A stretch of DNA of 64,000 nucleotides from Kappaphycus alvarezii (lineage: Eukaryota > Rhodophyta > Florideophyceae > Gigartinales > Solieriaceae): positions 629,001-693,000 of the forward strand of contig NADL03000462.1 of NCBI GenBank assembly GCA_002205965.3, given 5' to 3'. A model generated the notes under the pieces. The model saw only the letters and a program-made list of their open reading frames with translations. It was not told the DNA's origin and did no database searches. How positions within the stretch are numbered: position 1 is the stretch's first letter; each line of letters opens with the position of its first letter. A program made the position numbers and the translations under genes. This document shows positions 9,580 to 23,671 of the stretch, piece after piece.

Positions 9580-12500
9580 CTCTCCCGAATTCATTTGCTT
9601 CGTTGGCTCTGATCTCCCATGTGCAGAATCTGGACTTTCAAAAGTTGATAGTGTCAATGGGCGCCGAGGTTAATCGGCGAAAAAAACACGACAACGTAAA
9701 TGCAGCCAACAAAACCTAAGCAAACAAGCCAGACAAAAGCTAACGAGTATCATTATCATCACCCTCGCAACAATGGCACTGGAAAAATTCGAAAAGGAAA
9801 TGATTTTTTTCGTGTATGGAAAACCAAACCATTTAGTGGTTTCTTTAGAACTCAAATTCATATCCTCTTTTATTTTTGTAACGATTTTTTACGACAACTA
9901 TAATCCTTATATACTCAACATACTAAATGTGGGCAGTCAATGTTCAGCACTAAGTTTTCGAATAGTCTCACGATTTGGCTCAGTTGCCATGCAGATGACG
10001 TGCGGATCCCGGAATGAGCATGCTAAAGAGTAGCTGTTATGCTTTTCATGGCTGCTCTTGCCACCTCACAATTTCATTATTGATAAATTTGTTGAAATGT
10101 GCGAAAAGAGATATGTGAAGCAGGGGAGTAACAGGTAAAAATTTGCTCACTGTGTCTTCGAAACGCTCGAAACAAAGCAGGGACTCACATTGGTTCTATA
10201 CAAAGAGATAGAGTAGATTTAGTGTTCAATGAATTTTTCACTTATGATTCTTTATTATAACTGGGGTGTGGTATTGAGAGTTTTAATCAAGATTATCATA
10301 TTGAAGCACGATAGATTCAAAGATATATAAGCTTTTCTGTAAGGTTATTTTCTTATGAAACCTAGATTGATTGGGTTTGAATTGCAATGTACTGATAATA
10401 GTTAAGAAGGGGAAACCCTTTGCGGGTTTATTTACTGGGAGTGGGACATAGGTTGAATTCTACAGTAGCCTGGGCAGTATGGTGGCGGCTGAGAAAACAG
10501 CACAGTGAAAATGGGCATTCTATGGAATGGAGGCTAAAAAGTTACTGTGAACCCTGTCAGCAGACATGAAACGTTCTAAAAAACTTTGGTGCTTCATTAA
10601 TTTTGAGGCAGTGACGGTTATTAACCGAAAGGGGTGGAAAAGTTAATTAATACATATAATCAAAAAAGTCACGTAGTGCTTCCTCATAAAAGAAAAAACT
10701 GGAAGAGTAACTACACGAATATTTACAATAATAACTGTATAAGAGCATCTGTAATTCATCAGAGGTCGCATTTTTCTCCCCGAGCAAACTCTTTGGTTCG
10801 TATTATTGTGTGTAGATTCTACATGGAGGATTTTTTCGTCACTTTAGACTGTTTATATGGATATTTAGGGAAATGAACAGAAAAGGCGAACGAGCTAAGT
10901 ACCAACAGTATACTGGGGAAAATATCGACTGAATATAATCATGCCTAAATCGACTGAAACATTCACAAAAAAGGTGCCATTGAGAATTTTTCACAGGTAC
11001 AATGTATATTAAAGGTATCCTAGTGCTATTTTTCTGTACCTGGTTAGCATATAGACAATTAAATTCATTGTCTTTTCATTTTGGAGTACGTAATAGAAGT
11101 GAATCTTTTTTCGAAAGGGCAAAGGTGTCAATGTTTTACTATTGGCATAATTTTAACCTTAAGTTTTATCAAAGTAAGGAATCTTTATTTCGGGTGAAAT
11201 TTTTGAGGGCTAGGAATTCAAACGAACTGTGCGCGGAAGTTCTTTATATTCCTTGTAAATGACGATTGTTGCTGTAAATGCTGCCTTAGGTATTTTAGGT
11301 GTATTTTAGCTTTATTTAAACCATTTACAGCGTTGTATATTTGTGGTCACTAAAGAGGTTGAAGTTGTATGCAAAAATATGCAGAAAGGCTACTTCCTTC
11401 TACGATTTCATGTCTTGTAATTTCTGAGAGTTATGCAATTTATGGCAGTAAAAAAGCTTAGAAATGTTCCCTGCTTCTGTAAAAAGAAGCCAAAATAGCT
11501 TTGTATAGAAAATTTCTGTATTTGCCTGTGCTTAAAGATTTTACGAATAAATTAACATATTTTTAAACAAGGCGATAAAGAAAATGATTATAATTGGGAG
11601 CAGGAAAACGCTTAAGAAGTCATCTAATACGAGGTAAAGAAGAGTTACTCTCAGCAAAATCTTTAGCCTATTTCGTTTTACCTGGAATAGTTTCAATTAT
11701 TTTAAACCAACTCAATTTTTATGGTTTAAATTAACGAACACGTACTACAGCGCTTAGTACCAATAAAAATCTCTCGAGTCAGAACTTAGATGTAATTAAT
11801 TTTACTGGGAATAGTTTGCCTCTCTGTGTATATTGATCCAATGAATGAGAGTTTCCCTGTCGGATATTCCGGGACACAAACGACCATATCTTTCACATAT
11901 TAAAACAAACAACATTCCTCCCCTTGCAAAGTACCCTCAGAACGCTGTGAAAGTTGAGATAGAACTGTGCTATATTTCTTTCAATTTTATATTTTTAGGT
12001 TAGAGCAACAGACAGGCCCTTCCTTGTACTTGACTGCATCCAGTTCTGCTCCAACGCTCTTGAAGCAGACGTTTTCTTACAATGCATGATGTATTATTTT
12101 CTTTCGTATTTAGCTTGACCTTGCTCAGCCTACGGCTTTCTACGCTAACGTGAATACATTTAAAGCTGAATTTTTTTGTTCCAGTCTCAATTTGAAGATG
12201 AAGCCAGCCTGTCTTCTTGCTCAAAGAAAAGGGCTTTTTATTTCAAATTGACAAGTTTCCAGGTATCTTTTAAAGGACTTAGCCAGATGATACAATACTG
12301 TATTCTGTGACGATCATGTTGTGTGTCGTTGGAAGATACAAACGCTGACCTCTCCAAGGGTAACACGGGGCTCATTTATTGCTGGAGATAAACTGCCTGA
12401 TATCTAGTCAACTTGTATGATGATGCAGATAATGTACCATTACTTTCCAAGTAGTAAAATGCCCAAAAATTTCTCTCGTAATAGGGGGGGAGAATTTGTG

Positions 12501-13357
12501 GTGCTTAGATGTTTGAAAGGTATTGTCGGTTTTGGCTGGGAATATTCTAGAAGGTAACCAGTAGTACCTCTTTATTTTCCCTAATACGCCGGTTCAAGGC
12601 CAGCCAGCAAGCATGCTACGTTGGACAATGAGAGAGAGAGATTTAATCATCACTTATGCACATTATGGCCACAACAGTGTGTCATAGGGTAAGTATCGAT
12701 CGGACCTTTCCGTAGATCTCCATCGCCATGTAATAGGGAGAAGGGGGAAATAGCGAGTGTTCCACTCTTGGAAGATATACTATATTTATCCTGAAGTTTT
12801 TAAGGTAACCGAAATCGACTTAAAGGGGTGGATTGTAGAGCCTGCATTCTCGTTCACAGCTCTAGTTTCCAATTATTGTCAGCTCAAACGACTTTAATCT
12901 GTCTGGAATGGACCAATTCATCATATTTGACAAACTCAGATGAGGCTTGTGCATCGGATCGTAGTGTATGAATAAGAAGAAAGGTTGGGGGCCTTTTCTC
13001 TTGAACGGTATACTCGATCTATTCCATGAATGAATAAGTAAAATTAAAACCATTGTAGTTCAATGCATATACACCCTTGGAGAGGGGGACCAGTATGAGC
13101 TTAAGAACGTTCTGCTATGAAGTTCTTTGTACATTTAGGTGAGCTGAGCCCTCTGTTACTCAAATCAGAGCTTAACTCCCAACAAATACCTTTAGAATAA
13201 GTCTAATGTAGCCCTTTCTGTATCTATTGTTATAAAAACAGAAATCGTAGGCAATAAAACTTCTTTTTCTCCACGAAACAAATTTAGAGTCTAAAATTGA
13301 ATTGGTTACCATGATAGACTCCTGACCCTCACTGTCCCCTCCGCCCTCTACATAAAA
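9580..13357. other. AT-rich gene-free stretch
   Basis: Only short ORFs with low-complexity or unrecognisable translations occur. A short GA run (near 12627-12640) is present. I see no RNA gene, element end or coding sequence I can support. Confidence 0.5.
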
Positions 13358-13681
13358 TTACCCGTGATTGTGCACTAATGGCACCCACGGGTCCATCCAT
13401 TCCTCTTCATATTCAAATCCCTCCACATCAGCCTCAACACCCTCTGCCTTCCCCAAAAATTGATAATGAACCCACTCCCGAACGCTTTCCCGGTCCATAC
13501 TCCTGATGTATTCGTCGAAGTCAGTTGACCCATTGTACATCAAACACAGTTCGTTGTCGCGACTAGGGGCACTGTTTGATTTCTCGATGGTGATATACGG
13601 GTTGAGAAGATGATGGAAAATAAGGCAGTGTGCGGTTGAGTTGATGGAGTGGTTTATGGTAGGGTTTTTCTTCAACGACAT
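13358..13681 (-). CDS. Hypothetical 107-residue protein
   Basis: The ORF opens with ATG and ends in a strongly acidic tail (residues about 75-98: AEGVEADVEGFEYEEEWMD). The middle reads TDFDEYIRSMDRESVREWV and looks helical. The local base composition is less AT-rich than on either side, which is the main reason to keep it. No domain is recognised and no partner gene lies nearby. It may be the remaining exon of a larger gene. Confidence 0.3.
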   Translation of the reverse strand: MSLKKNPTINHSINSTAHCLIFHHLLNPYITIEKSNSAPSRDNELCLMYNGSTDFDEYIRSMDRESVREWVHYQFLGKAEGVEADVEGFEYEEEWMDPWVPLVHNHG

Positions 13682-16600
13682 TTCTAGATAAATTTAAATA
13701 GAGTTATATCTATGCGATAAGTTTCGCGGCCTTGGTCTTAAAAATATGCAAGAGGATGCTGCGGCTTTGAATTTTCATGCATTTTGGCCAAAAAAAAAAC
13801 CTATTGATAAAATATCGGAACTGAATTTTGAGGACGAAGCGATTCGACAGAATAGTGATATATTTCTTCCACAAAATTTGGACCTGCTTCTATAAATATC
13901 CCGTCTCGGAACGAGAAAATAACTCTTACTAATAGTTGCTGATCTTCTTCGGGAAGCAATTGGGCGTTCAGTGTACGGAAAGTTAGGCATATGTTAATGT
14001 AGAAATGTATGATGACACAGAGTCTGTAATAATCCTGCGTAAACGAGCCAATCTATTCCCAAGCTCTCTTTCCTCCCGTATTAATCATTCTATAGCTATA
14101 AATGAGTAAATTTAATGGTTGCAAGTAGTCCTGGATCTGAAGAAATTCTTCAGGTCTTTAATTGTAAGGGAAGAGATGAGATTCGTTGATGGCCCTTCTT
14201 GATCTCTTCCCTGAGCTCAAACAGAGCTTGTAATGTGGTCGTTTCTCCTCCGTGATAGTGCAAGGGTGAGGTTTATTTTAATTGGAGATTTCTTCATGGA
14301 TTTTTCATTGAAACAAGAAATTCGAAGCCGAATGGAAAGGTGCTTGCATGCTGATTCGCACTTTTTCTTTGTTTGCATTTGTTCACGGTTGTCGTGATCT
14401 CCAATTTTCTCCTACCAATAACTCCCCTTCCCTACTGTATTTATCGACGATATTTTCTGTCACGTCTTTTCTAAGATTATTTAAGCTCTCCCATACATGA
14501 GCTCTTGCGGTGATGGACCATTTACACTCTTTTTTCTGAGATACCCATATTATGCCTTTTTAAAGCACATTCCAACTCGATTTTTTCGGATTAAATTGTT
14601 TTTGCTACTGCCCGTTTGGTTGTTCCCATCAATTCTTAGCTTTCGCGTTAGAAATTGGAGATTAGGAGGGAACATTTTTCAGTTGAATAATATTCTCTCT
14701 CATAAAGTGCAAAAAGATCGTTGCAGCGAAACAAAGAGCGTTATCCGACATGATCCTTTTTGGGAGGCCAAATGGCCAAAATTATTTCTTTTTGTAGGAG
14801 AATAGGGACCACATCTTTAGAAGACCATTTAGCTGAGACTGGAAATGGCCAACCAGTAAGGTGCTCAACTCCCATTAGAGGATATTTGTGCCCAGAATAT
14901 TTTTTTGAATGGACCGATAAACTGGACTGAGAGAGTTTCAGAAGGGCCTTAAATCGGGAATCTTTTTTTGTCTTGCACCGGATCCGAGTGAGCTTTTCAA
15001 AGGCTTCGCAGCTTGTCACTAAAATGTAAACATCGTTGTGCCTGTTGGGCCACTAAAATCTTTCTGAAATAAATTGCTTCGTTCTTATTAGGTCCTAATG
15101 ACCTCAATAATCATTAATTGTACTCAAGATCTGGATTCTTTCTTTCAATGACGCTATAAGTCTGGGATCAGCTTTACTGAGTCGAAAGGGCTTTCCTTCA
15201 CACAGAACAAATGCATTCTGGTTCCTTCGCAGCCATTTTCTGTGCTCTGTGTATAAGTTTCGTATTTTGAAGTTTTCAAGGCATTTCTGTAAATCCAAAA
15301 AACTTCTAGGGAAATTAATTACTTAGATTAGATGGGTTCAACAAAAGAGAGAAGTAAGCAGTTGACTGATTACTAATTCCAGGTCTGTACAAAATTTCAA
15401 CCTGATATTCTGCTAAAATGTCGAGGAAACGAGCCAAAAGGCGATATAAAAATGGAGCTAAAAGAAAAATGGCTAATATGCCAGTAAATTATAGGAGTAG
15501 AAGTAATTTGGCTGGGAAATTTTGGATTTTTGCTTAAAATTTTGTTTCCGCTAAGCAATAGGGAAACCATCTTGCTCAATTATGACGTGAGGGTGATTTC
15601 ATGGTGTCCCATCGCAAGGAAATGGTGTAGGTGATCATTTGGGTGCACAGTGAGACAATTCGAAACATGAGTCACCCTAGATGCTTTCCGCATCACAAAT
15701 ATTATTTAGACTCAAGATACAGGAAGTAGATCAAAGTGCAGCAAAAATGATTCAGGAACCGAAAAAGGAGATCTTTACTCTGGATAGGCTAAAGACAGAC
15801 CTCTAAGAAATATTGTGCGAACTGTACCACCTTATTTATCGTAGGCAAAATGGCGTTTGCTTCATATATTACTGTAAACAGCTGACTATTTCTTTCAAAT
15901 ATTGATACACCCTAAAATTTTCCCCCGATACAACCAAGTAGATTCAAGTTGGATCAAATTTATGATCAGCCGCAGTATTTGATATACAGTACACGTATTT
16001 CGTGCATTATCGTATTTCGTGCATTATCGTATGATCAAGTAATTGGGAAGCGCGTAAAAAGTCGTCTACTTTCTTCTAACGTGATTTGCGTTCTCTTCCA
16101 TCATTTTGTAATTGTGCTGTCAGTTAAAATGGCATTATGCCTCGAAACCATCTGGATACACGCACATCACGAATAACTAGAAACTATGGGAGCTTATACT
16201 CTCAGAAGAGTGTTGAGTAGGATTCTAGCCCTGGAAAAGGAAACTTTGAAGTACTTGTAACCATGAAATGACACTACTGTAAATGAAGTGGAGGAGCTTA
16301 CTATGAACTTCAATGACATTTACGGAAGGTGAAACCAATTTATTTATTCGTGCATATCTTCAAACGAAACATATGTATAAAACTCGTATAACTGCTATAT
16401 TTACGAGATAAATCATCCCTTACGACGTATTTTAAATCTTATGTCTCTGATGATACCTATTTGAAGGACCTTTGATTGACCTCTGCGCATTGTTCCTAAA
16501 AATTACCTACTGATACTTGACCATGTTCAATAGACTACTTCAATTCCTGAAATGGCTCGAATTAAATCAGTATTAACTCCTTTGTCTTCTCAGTTTTGAA

Positions 16601-19600
16601 GTAGAAAAGGACATTAACTTATGTGTTTTGCAGTGAGTAATAAAATCAATGAAATCTATAAAATTTATGAGGGCTAATATGATTGGACTAATTTGCATTT
16701 GAGCTTTGATTGCACGACTTTCAGTACTTTTGCAGAGATTTCAATACTTTAAATCTAGTGCTATTTGTAATGGGGAAAAGAACGTGATTTTTTGACCATT
16801 CGAAGCACCCTGCGGCTATCTCTCCGGAAACTGCTAAAATATTCGGATCTGTAAGTGAACGTTATCAACAGACAAATAAAGATGAAGCAATAAGGAAAGA
16901 TGATCCATTAGTTTATGAGAAAAAGAGAACAAAATTGTATCAAACAAAAATAATAATTAATGGTGTCACAGTACTTACTGTGCTTCAAAATGAGACAAGA
17001 AGATAACAAAGTAGTCGGTTGTTACGTAAATTATGTGCATTTATCAATTTTGAACTGTTGATTAGAATTTTGAAAATTTAAACAATACTTATAGCTACTG
17101 TTCACGAATACTGAAAGGATACATTTATACAACTCTACGCAATTGAAAATTAAAATAAATTATGGTTGATAATACAATTTACGGCAATTATAGAAGAAGT
17201 ATTTTCGGTAGGACTTACATGTATTTTACGCGAGAAAAACTAAGCGCAGATAGAGGGGCCCAGCATATTTTAGTCCAGGCTGCAATCCCCTCCATATTTA
17301 ATCTCAATTTTCTTCTAGTTAGATTTGTCTCATTAATTGAAAAAAATGTAATAAATTTGCTTTTAATGTGAAGTAACATAATTTTTTAATTCTGAAGTCT
17401 AAAAAGAAATAAAATCATCACACCACATATTTTTATTCATGATTCTAAAATTTGTAAATAAATAGGTAACAAATTTACAATTATTGTTATAATTAATCAC
17501 AAAGGAGTGTCTTTTATATGATTCAAAAGGAATACTGTAATTAAATTTCTGGAATGATGAACTTGTTTTTGATTTCAATAAATCTTTAGTTCTTTTGTTT
17601 ATCAAATCGAATTTCGTTCTCGCTTAAGACTTTTGAAAGTTTTCCTTTACTTTTTTTTGTTTATTTTTATGTATTTTTGGAGTATTGAATTCATCTTTCA
17701 AATCCATCAGATTCTTTTTGATGGTATCCGATGGCCATGATCTTCCTTTCTTTGGGTGAGTTTCTTTATTGTAAACTGGGTCATCCGTTGAAATGCCCTC
17801 TGATTTATCCTTTTTAGAATATTTTTCTGAACCAATACTTGAACGTCTCATTTTTGAGTTGAAATAGTCGTTCTAATTCCTCCAAAATTATCGAAATTGT
17901 CTCTTACTGTTCGAAAAGTATACAGCTACTATGTCCATCAGTCAATGGTCATGAAGATTCAACTTTATAGATACCAGTATGAACAAACAGGTAGTTGAAT
18001 ACGGGCAAAGAATAAAGGAAATATTTAGTTCCAATATATATCAAAATAGTCAATCATATAAGATAAAAATCAAATTTTAACGCTGAAAGTACATTTAAGG
18101 TCGAATATCAACATAATTCATAATACAGTGATGCCAGTACTTCCTGTAAATGAAATATGGTTATTTGATATAATTCCGTGGAAGGTCATAAGTCTGGAAG
18201 GGGTGCAATTGGACTTTTTTCTTTTCTTCATCATTTTTAGTGCTTTCAACTCCGAATTGAAATGATTTAAAAGAATTTCATAGTAGCCTCCAACTTCAAC
18301 CACCAAAGTAAAAACGTAAATTTAATGATAAAAATAGTGGAAAAACTGTTTGGCGGAATCAAAAGGTCATAAAATTTCTTACGTTAGACCGCCATACTAA
18401 CTGCATAGTAGTGTTTCCAACAGGTTCTGAGATTTGATACATACAATCTCAATGGAATCTACTGAAATCTAGAGCATAATTTAAAATCAAGTTTTGTGCT
18501 TCATATTTCCACAGTTGCGCTGTTTTGTCGAAGGTAGGCATTTAAAATATCTTTTGAAGTAGATTAGATTTTAACTGATTGGTTTCTGCAAGGATCTCAA
18601 AAGATATCTTTAGTCTCCAGAACTTTTATTTGGTACTTAATGGTATATTTCCTAAAAATGTGAAGAGTTTTCACAAAATTTAGGGTCGTCCAAAAAGTTC
18701 TACTTTCAAATAAATCATGGTAAGTCACTTGAAAAACTTGGTTCGATTTCCAAATTTTATAAGCCTGAAACGACTATGCTTGTAGAACTGGAAAAAGTCA
18801 CGTAATTTACCTCTCCGTTGTTTCAAACTAACTCCCTCACATACATTTCAGTAACTATATTTGTAAAGTGCGGATTGTTTTCAGAGAAAATGTAATTAAG
18901 ATCCGTATTTTAATTCATATTCCAGGAGTAAAAAAACATAACTTGATCAATTAGATATAAATTAATAGACTGCAGTTGCAAATAATTTCCCGAACCGTAT
19001 AAAACGTGTTCTGCAGTTAAATTTCGCTTCGGAGTACCATTAACCACAGCTTGGCTAGAACTACTGATCCTGTTAGCACTTACTTTTTTTTAGCCATTTG
19101 GCTGTAATATTCGCATTCCTTGACCTTGGGTTTCAGTATTCTTTTAACAGAAATGTTTTAGCGTAATTTGTTCCAAAAGAAAATTGAACAATCACTTTTT
19201 GTAACTTACTTTGCTCAAGACATTTTTATTTCCTTAGGATCATCAAAAATAAAGAAAATAGAGAGTTTCTGAAGTCGACGACATAAAATATAAACTTAAA
19301 GGACAGTTGTGCCTCTGCAATAATTTTTCGAGGCGTGGGTGTGATCGAGTCTCTCGTATACGCATATGAGAAAATCGATCGCAGCCATGCTTATGCAGTT
19401 TGTTACAGCCTTTTCCCAACTCTAACGTCTACAAGGAACACAGGATGCAGCTGTATTGGTCGTTGTACCAATATAGTATGGTACGAACCAAACCAGTAAA
19501 GGAGATAGGTGATTTTGCATGCTAGTTTTCCGAATACATTGCAATGTTTGTAATGAAGTAGTAACTAATACTTTGTACACAATATATTGTTAGTCGTTTA

Positions 19601-20303
19601 AAGCATCCAGTTGATTTCACCTTTTGCTACTGCACGGAAATAATATTCTCCTTCATATTTTTAAATAGCGAGAACTTTTCTTGTCGTAGATAGAATTTTA
19701 CAGCTCCTTCCGATAGTTGTCTGTATAAAGTAAAAATGCTTTAGTAAGTTTTTTTTTGTGGGAATTAGCCCTTTTTAAATTGTAAATAAAAGAAATAGTG
19801 TTAAGAATAGGACGTAAAACATCTCTCAGCATTCAAGAATACTCTAGTAGGGTAATTGTTTATCTTTTTGGGTTACTGGTATACTGAAATAACCCATCGG
19901 CTGCTATTTTTTGTGCACTGCGGTTATTTGCACTTAAATTTTGAACACCGTTTATCATATGGATACATATCACTAATGCCCGAAGTGTACGGTATACCGT
20001 ACATAATCAAAAAAGGCAACTATTCAGATCAGGCCGCTATGTATAGCATACGGTACGTAACCGCCCATACGCGGGCATATTTGACGCAACCAGAACTTAC
20101 TGTCTCTACGTCGGATTAAAGATCCGGGACTGAATTTGTATTTGGGACATTCTTGTTGGCCTTTCAACATTTCAACGGTCCAAATCGGTTAAAAAATGAC
20201 CGAGCTATGAGCGCATTTCACAAACCGTCTCTGTCATTTCAGTTTAGAACCAAAAAATCAGTAACGATTCACCAGAACAACTGGAATCGTCTCCTCCAAT
20301 GCA
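13682..20303. other. AT-rich gene-free stretch
   Basis: The DNA is AT-rich, most so between about 16 and 19 kb, and ORFs are short and low in complexity. No repeats longer than the 17-bp tandem at 15994-16027 were noticed. No gene can be supported. Confidence 0.5.
15994..16027 (+). repeat. 17-bp perfect tandem duplication
   Basis: The unit CGTATTTCGTGCATTAT occurs twice in immediate succession without mismatch. Confidence 0.9.
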
Positions 20304-21020
20304 TTGCTTTTCTTCCTCAACCAGTGGCCTGACGAAAGCGACACCGCATTGCCACACAAATCTATGAAAGATCATAAACTTGAGTCATCTGTTGCGCATG
20401 TCACGAATGGGTCAGAACAAGTTGGACGGTCGGCTAGAGGCTTTTTTAGTACACAATGTAGCGTAAGAGGTAGACGAGCTTCAGCAGGTACTACGGGTAG
20501 AAGATGGGGACGGGGACGGGCTAAAGGAAGAAGCAGAGATAGAGGGAGTGGGCGAGCGATTGATCCAAGCCATGTTTGGTCAATCAAAGAAACTGCCTGT
20601 GACTCTCTGATGATGGCGAACGACTTGGGTGACGTATTTCTTACAGGCCGTGAGAAATTTCTCTGCGGGGTTTCCGTTGCGAACATGAAAACTCGTATTA
20701 ATGTCAAGAAAGTGGCCGAGAAAAGAGGAGGGTTTGTGGTTTTTTTCATGAATAGATTGATTTTGCAACTAGCAAAATGGCTTAACGAATTGATAAAATT
20801 ACAAGAGCTCATAGAAGCTCCAGTAGCTTTGTCTCACATGTATTTCTATGCCTCCGTCTTGCTCATTTCACACACCACTGGACTCAGTTTCGGGACGGAG
20901 ATTGCCATATTACAGCATGGCGGAAGCGTCACTCTATCTCTCGAAAGGATCAGATTTATAGCCACCAACATTTTGGCGTATCCACCAACTGGAAGTGGAA
21001 CAGATGGGCAAGTGACCTAG
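20304..21020 (+). pseudogene. Transposase-like N-terminal part
   Basis: This 238-codon frame has no ATG at its head. Residues about 40-85 are an Arg/Gly/Ser-rich basic tract, plausibly nucleic-acid binding. Residues about 150-215 are hydrophobic (LILQLAKWLNELIKLQELIE, then a YFYASVLLIS stretch). Just past its stop another frame reads DLDCPEGTEYIPYRVRDASV, which fits onto the next piece, so the true protein probably continued. Family not recognised. Confidence 0.35.
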
Positions 21021-21039
21021 ACTGCCCAGAGGGAACAGA

Positions 21040-21699
21040 ATATATTCCTTACAGAGTTCGTGACGCTAGCGTTCAGGCACACTCAAAAAGTTTTTTACGC
21101 CACTTCATCAGATATTCACTTTAGAAGATGATTTGTTTGGGACAATGGCATCGGGTAACGAGACTAAAATGTTAAGCGCCCGAAAGGCTGACCGTAAAGG
21201 CCACTCTGCTGATGCTATTGCAGATGCATTTTTCCGAATTGTTCGCGCTTTGCGTTTTGGGAGAAGGGGTAAAATACAAGTTGAATCGGTACGGAAGCTA
21301 ATTATGGATTTGATGGAGGTTCGTGGAGAGGAATCCTTGAATGGGTGCATTGTTACTGCCGAGAGTGGGTACGGGAAGATGTATTTTTTGGAGGTTATTA
21401 CCAAAAACGGGCTAGGTTCAGTGTTCGTTATGCATGATCACATTTTGGTGTGTCACCTTTTTGTTGCAAAATCGTTCCTCAACCTATACTGGAGCGATCT
21501 AGAAGACGACAATGAGGTAGTAACCGCAGTCGGTGGTCAAGAGAAAGAAAGTTGTCAGGACCAAAACGGTGGTCACGAGGAAGGCAATCATCAGGAGCAA
21601 ACTATTACTTTGGAGCACACCGGCTCGCAAGGTGCTACAGTCGGTAATGAAAAAAGAAGTTATGTAAAAGCTAAGCAAACGACAGAGCCAGAGAACTAG
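21040..21699 (+). pseudogene. Transposase-like core part
   Basis: The frame reads DDLFGTMASGN, then MLSARKADRKGHSADAIADA, then CIVTAESGYGKMYFLEVI and SVFVMHDHILVCHLFVAKSF. A 'D/E-x-GYG-x-x-x-h' block following a strand and preceding another hydrophobic strand is the sort of arrangement seen around the second acidic residue of DDE transposases, but I cannot match it to a named family. The C-terminal 60 residues are Glu/Gln-rich and probably disordered. No ATG marks the start. Confidence 0.4.
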
Positions 21700-22732
21700 T
21701 ATGGTGACATGAAGGAAGGACTGACGGTTCAATTTGATCGGAGAAGGGACTTTGTCAGTGATGACGATCCGTCCTTTGGACCAACTAAAAATGTACCTGT
21801 AATGGCCAGACGACTAGCGCATTGCAAAGTTATAGCAGTTGCTGTTCGAGAACTGGGTACTGAAAAGTTCTCTTGTGTCTTGGGGTTTATTTAGGCTGCA
21901 CCTCTACCACTGCAGTCCAGTCTCAATACATGGATTGCTGTTCCTCGACAAATGTCAATTTGAGTCAGATGCTGTTCAGTGTCGCGAAAAGCTGGAAATC
22001 AGACGCTCACATTCTAAAAGATTAGGCGGAGCAAGTAATCAAAGACTCGTTTCATATTGATATTTTGGGTCAGAAGTGTGCGGACCGGTTTCTCCTTCGC
22101 CAGTTGAGAGTAACTAGAACAAACGCTGGTCTTTTGCTACTGTCCAGGACGTAGCCGCGGTACATGATGGGTATGGAGGGAATTGGACTGCAACGCACTA
22201 AAAATAATTGGTTCAAGGTGCTATACAGGATTTGGTTCAGTTCGAAGGTCTCTCCTGAGGCTATGATGCGCGGTTCTGCGACCTAGCTGTCAGTTATAAT
22301 GGCTTTGGGGTCAATATGTTGGGTGAAGATATTCTTTGAAGTTGCAATGGTGGCATTGAAAGGGGACAGATACTTAACATGCTCATCCGACTGAGTTGCA
22401 ATACGGGACATTTCAGATTTTCAAGACTGGGCTGGGGGTTATTTAGGATTTATTGAGGTCAACGGATCATATTTTGGTGCTGGCTTTGGTAGAGATCAAG
22501 AAAAAGGTAGCTGCTTCGACTCTGGGTAGTGAGCTGCAGCTTTCTTCCCAATATTTGGTGAAGGGGGAAGTTGGAGATGAGGACTTCAAAAATTTTTTTC
22601 ACTAGAGAGTAGGGAACGAGTCCTTTATCAGTTATTTGTATTTCGCTGTTACTATGTTTTTTACGTCTGCGTCGCCGAAACGGGAATAAAACACCCAGTG
22701 CTCATAAAATGTTCCGAAAGTATCATTGACTG

Positions 22733-23209
22733 TTGCACCTCAACCCTGTCAACAATATCAATCCTGCTTGTAGACTGCGATTTCTGAGAGAGACTAATCT
22801 TGCAAATTTCTGTTACAAGCGAAACAAAACCCCTCCTGCTTGCACGTCACAAATTTTGGAAATGGTTGAGGATCATTTTAAAGAGAACGGGTGCTTCACA
22901 CCTCTGAAGCTATTTAAACACTCCGAAGAGAGCTTCTACTCGAAAACTAAAGCTGGAGTGGATGGAGCCGCGCAAAAACGAGCTATTTTAAGGAGTGCTA
23001 TATACCATCTAAAGTGGGAACAGAATGTTGTTTCTCAGAGACTGTATTCCGTCGTTATAAATGCTTTATTGCTTGGCGCATGTTTGAAAAGCAGGATTTT
23101 TTGGAGGGCAAATAAACGTTCAAGGCGATTGAAATCTATCGCAATAATAAACTTAGCAAGGTTCAAGGAACCGCGGATTACATGTTCGATGTATCAAAAG
23201 AGCTGCTAA
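22733..23209 (+). pseudogene. Transposase-like fragment
   Basis: This open stretch contains CTSQILEMVEDHFKENGCF and a VDGAAQKRAILRSAIYHLKW segment, followed by helical, basic sequence. It lies between the core part and the C-terminal part on the same strand. Its last codons overlap the next frame by 28 bases, consistent with a frameshift in one former gene. Confidence 0.35.
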
Positions 23210-23445
23210 GCTATTCCTCGTCAATTCAACTCCAAAACGAGACCGAGGCCAAGTTAATATCAGAAGAGTTAACAGAGGCTGCTGAAGTCAAGGAACTTAT
23301 TGACATTGCCAAGCAAAAGAAACGTAACTTGCTGGATTTATTCGATGGATCTGAAGGATTAGATTTGCAACTGAAAGTCCAAGGACATGACCCACAACCT
23401 GCTCAGCTCAGCTGCTGTTCTCTTTGCGGTCAGCACAAGGAGTGA
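23182..23445 (+). pseudogene. Transposase-like C-terminal part
   Basis: The frame is strongly protein-like: TEAAEVKELIDIAKQKKRNL followed by LLDLFDGSEGL and a terminal CCSLCGQHKE with a Cys-x2-Cys pair. A following same-strand stretch, 23499-23632, reads CEHIYPELRTSCW and could supply the remaining zinc ligands of a C-terminal zinc finger. Family unknown. Confidence 0.4.
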
Positions 23446-23671
23446 TTTAGGGGACATAGATCTACCTATTTGTGCTCTCCTCCTGATGTAAATCTATGTG
23501 AGCACATATATCCTGAATTGCGCACCAGTTGTTGGAAAATAAGGCATAGGACAAAAAACTTTGGAGTTGCGACGGAAACCAGCCCCAATTCTAAGAAATT
23601 AAAGGAGGGCTGGGGATTCGCAGAGCGCAGCTGATACATCGGAAAAAGCGGCACTGTAGGCGGTGAGAGCA

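Larger units (their letters stand above)
20304..23632 (+). mobile_element. Decayed DNA transposon, family not named
   Basis: Several open pieces on one strand appear to be parts of one large transposase-like protein. They are, in order, an Arg/Gly-rich stretch and a hydrophobic domain (20304-21020), a segment with RKAD and ESGYGK motifs (21040-21699), a helical segment (22733-23209), and a C-terminal Lys-rich segment with Cys-x2-Cys (23182-23445). A further same-strand stretch at 23499-23632 has CEHIYPELRTSCW. Frameshifts and stops separate them, and 21.9-22.7 kb is unreadable. Terminal inverted repeats were not found. Confidence 0.45.
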
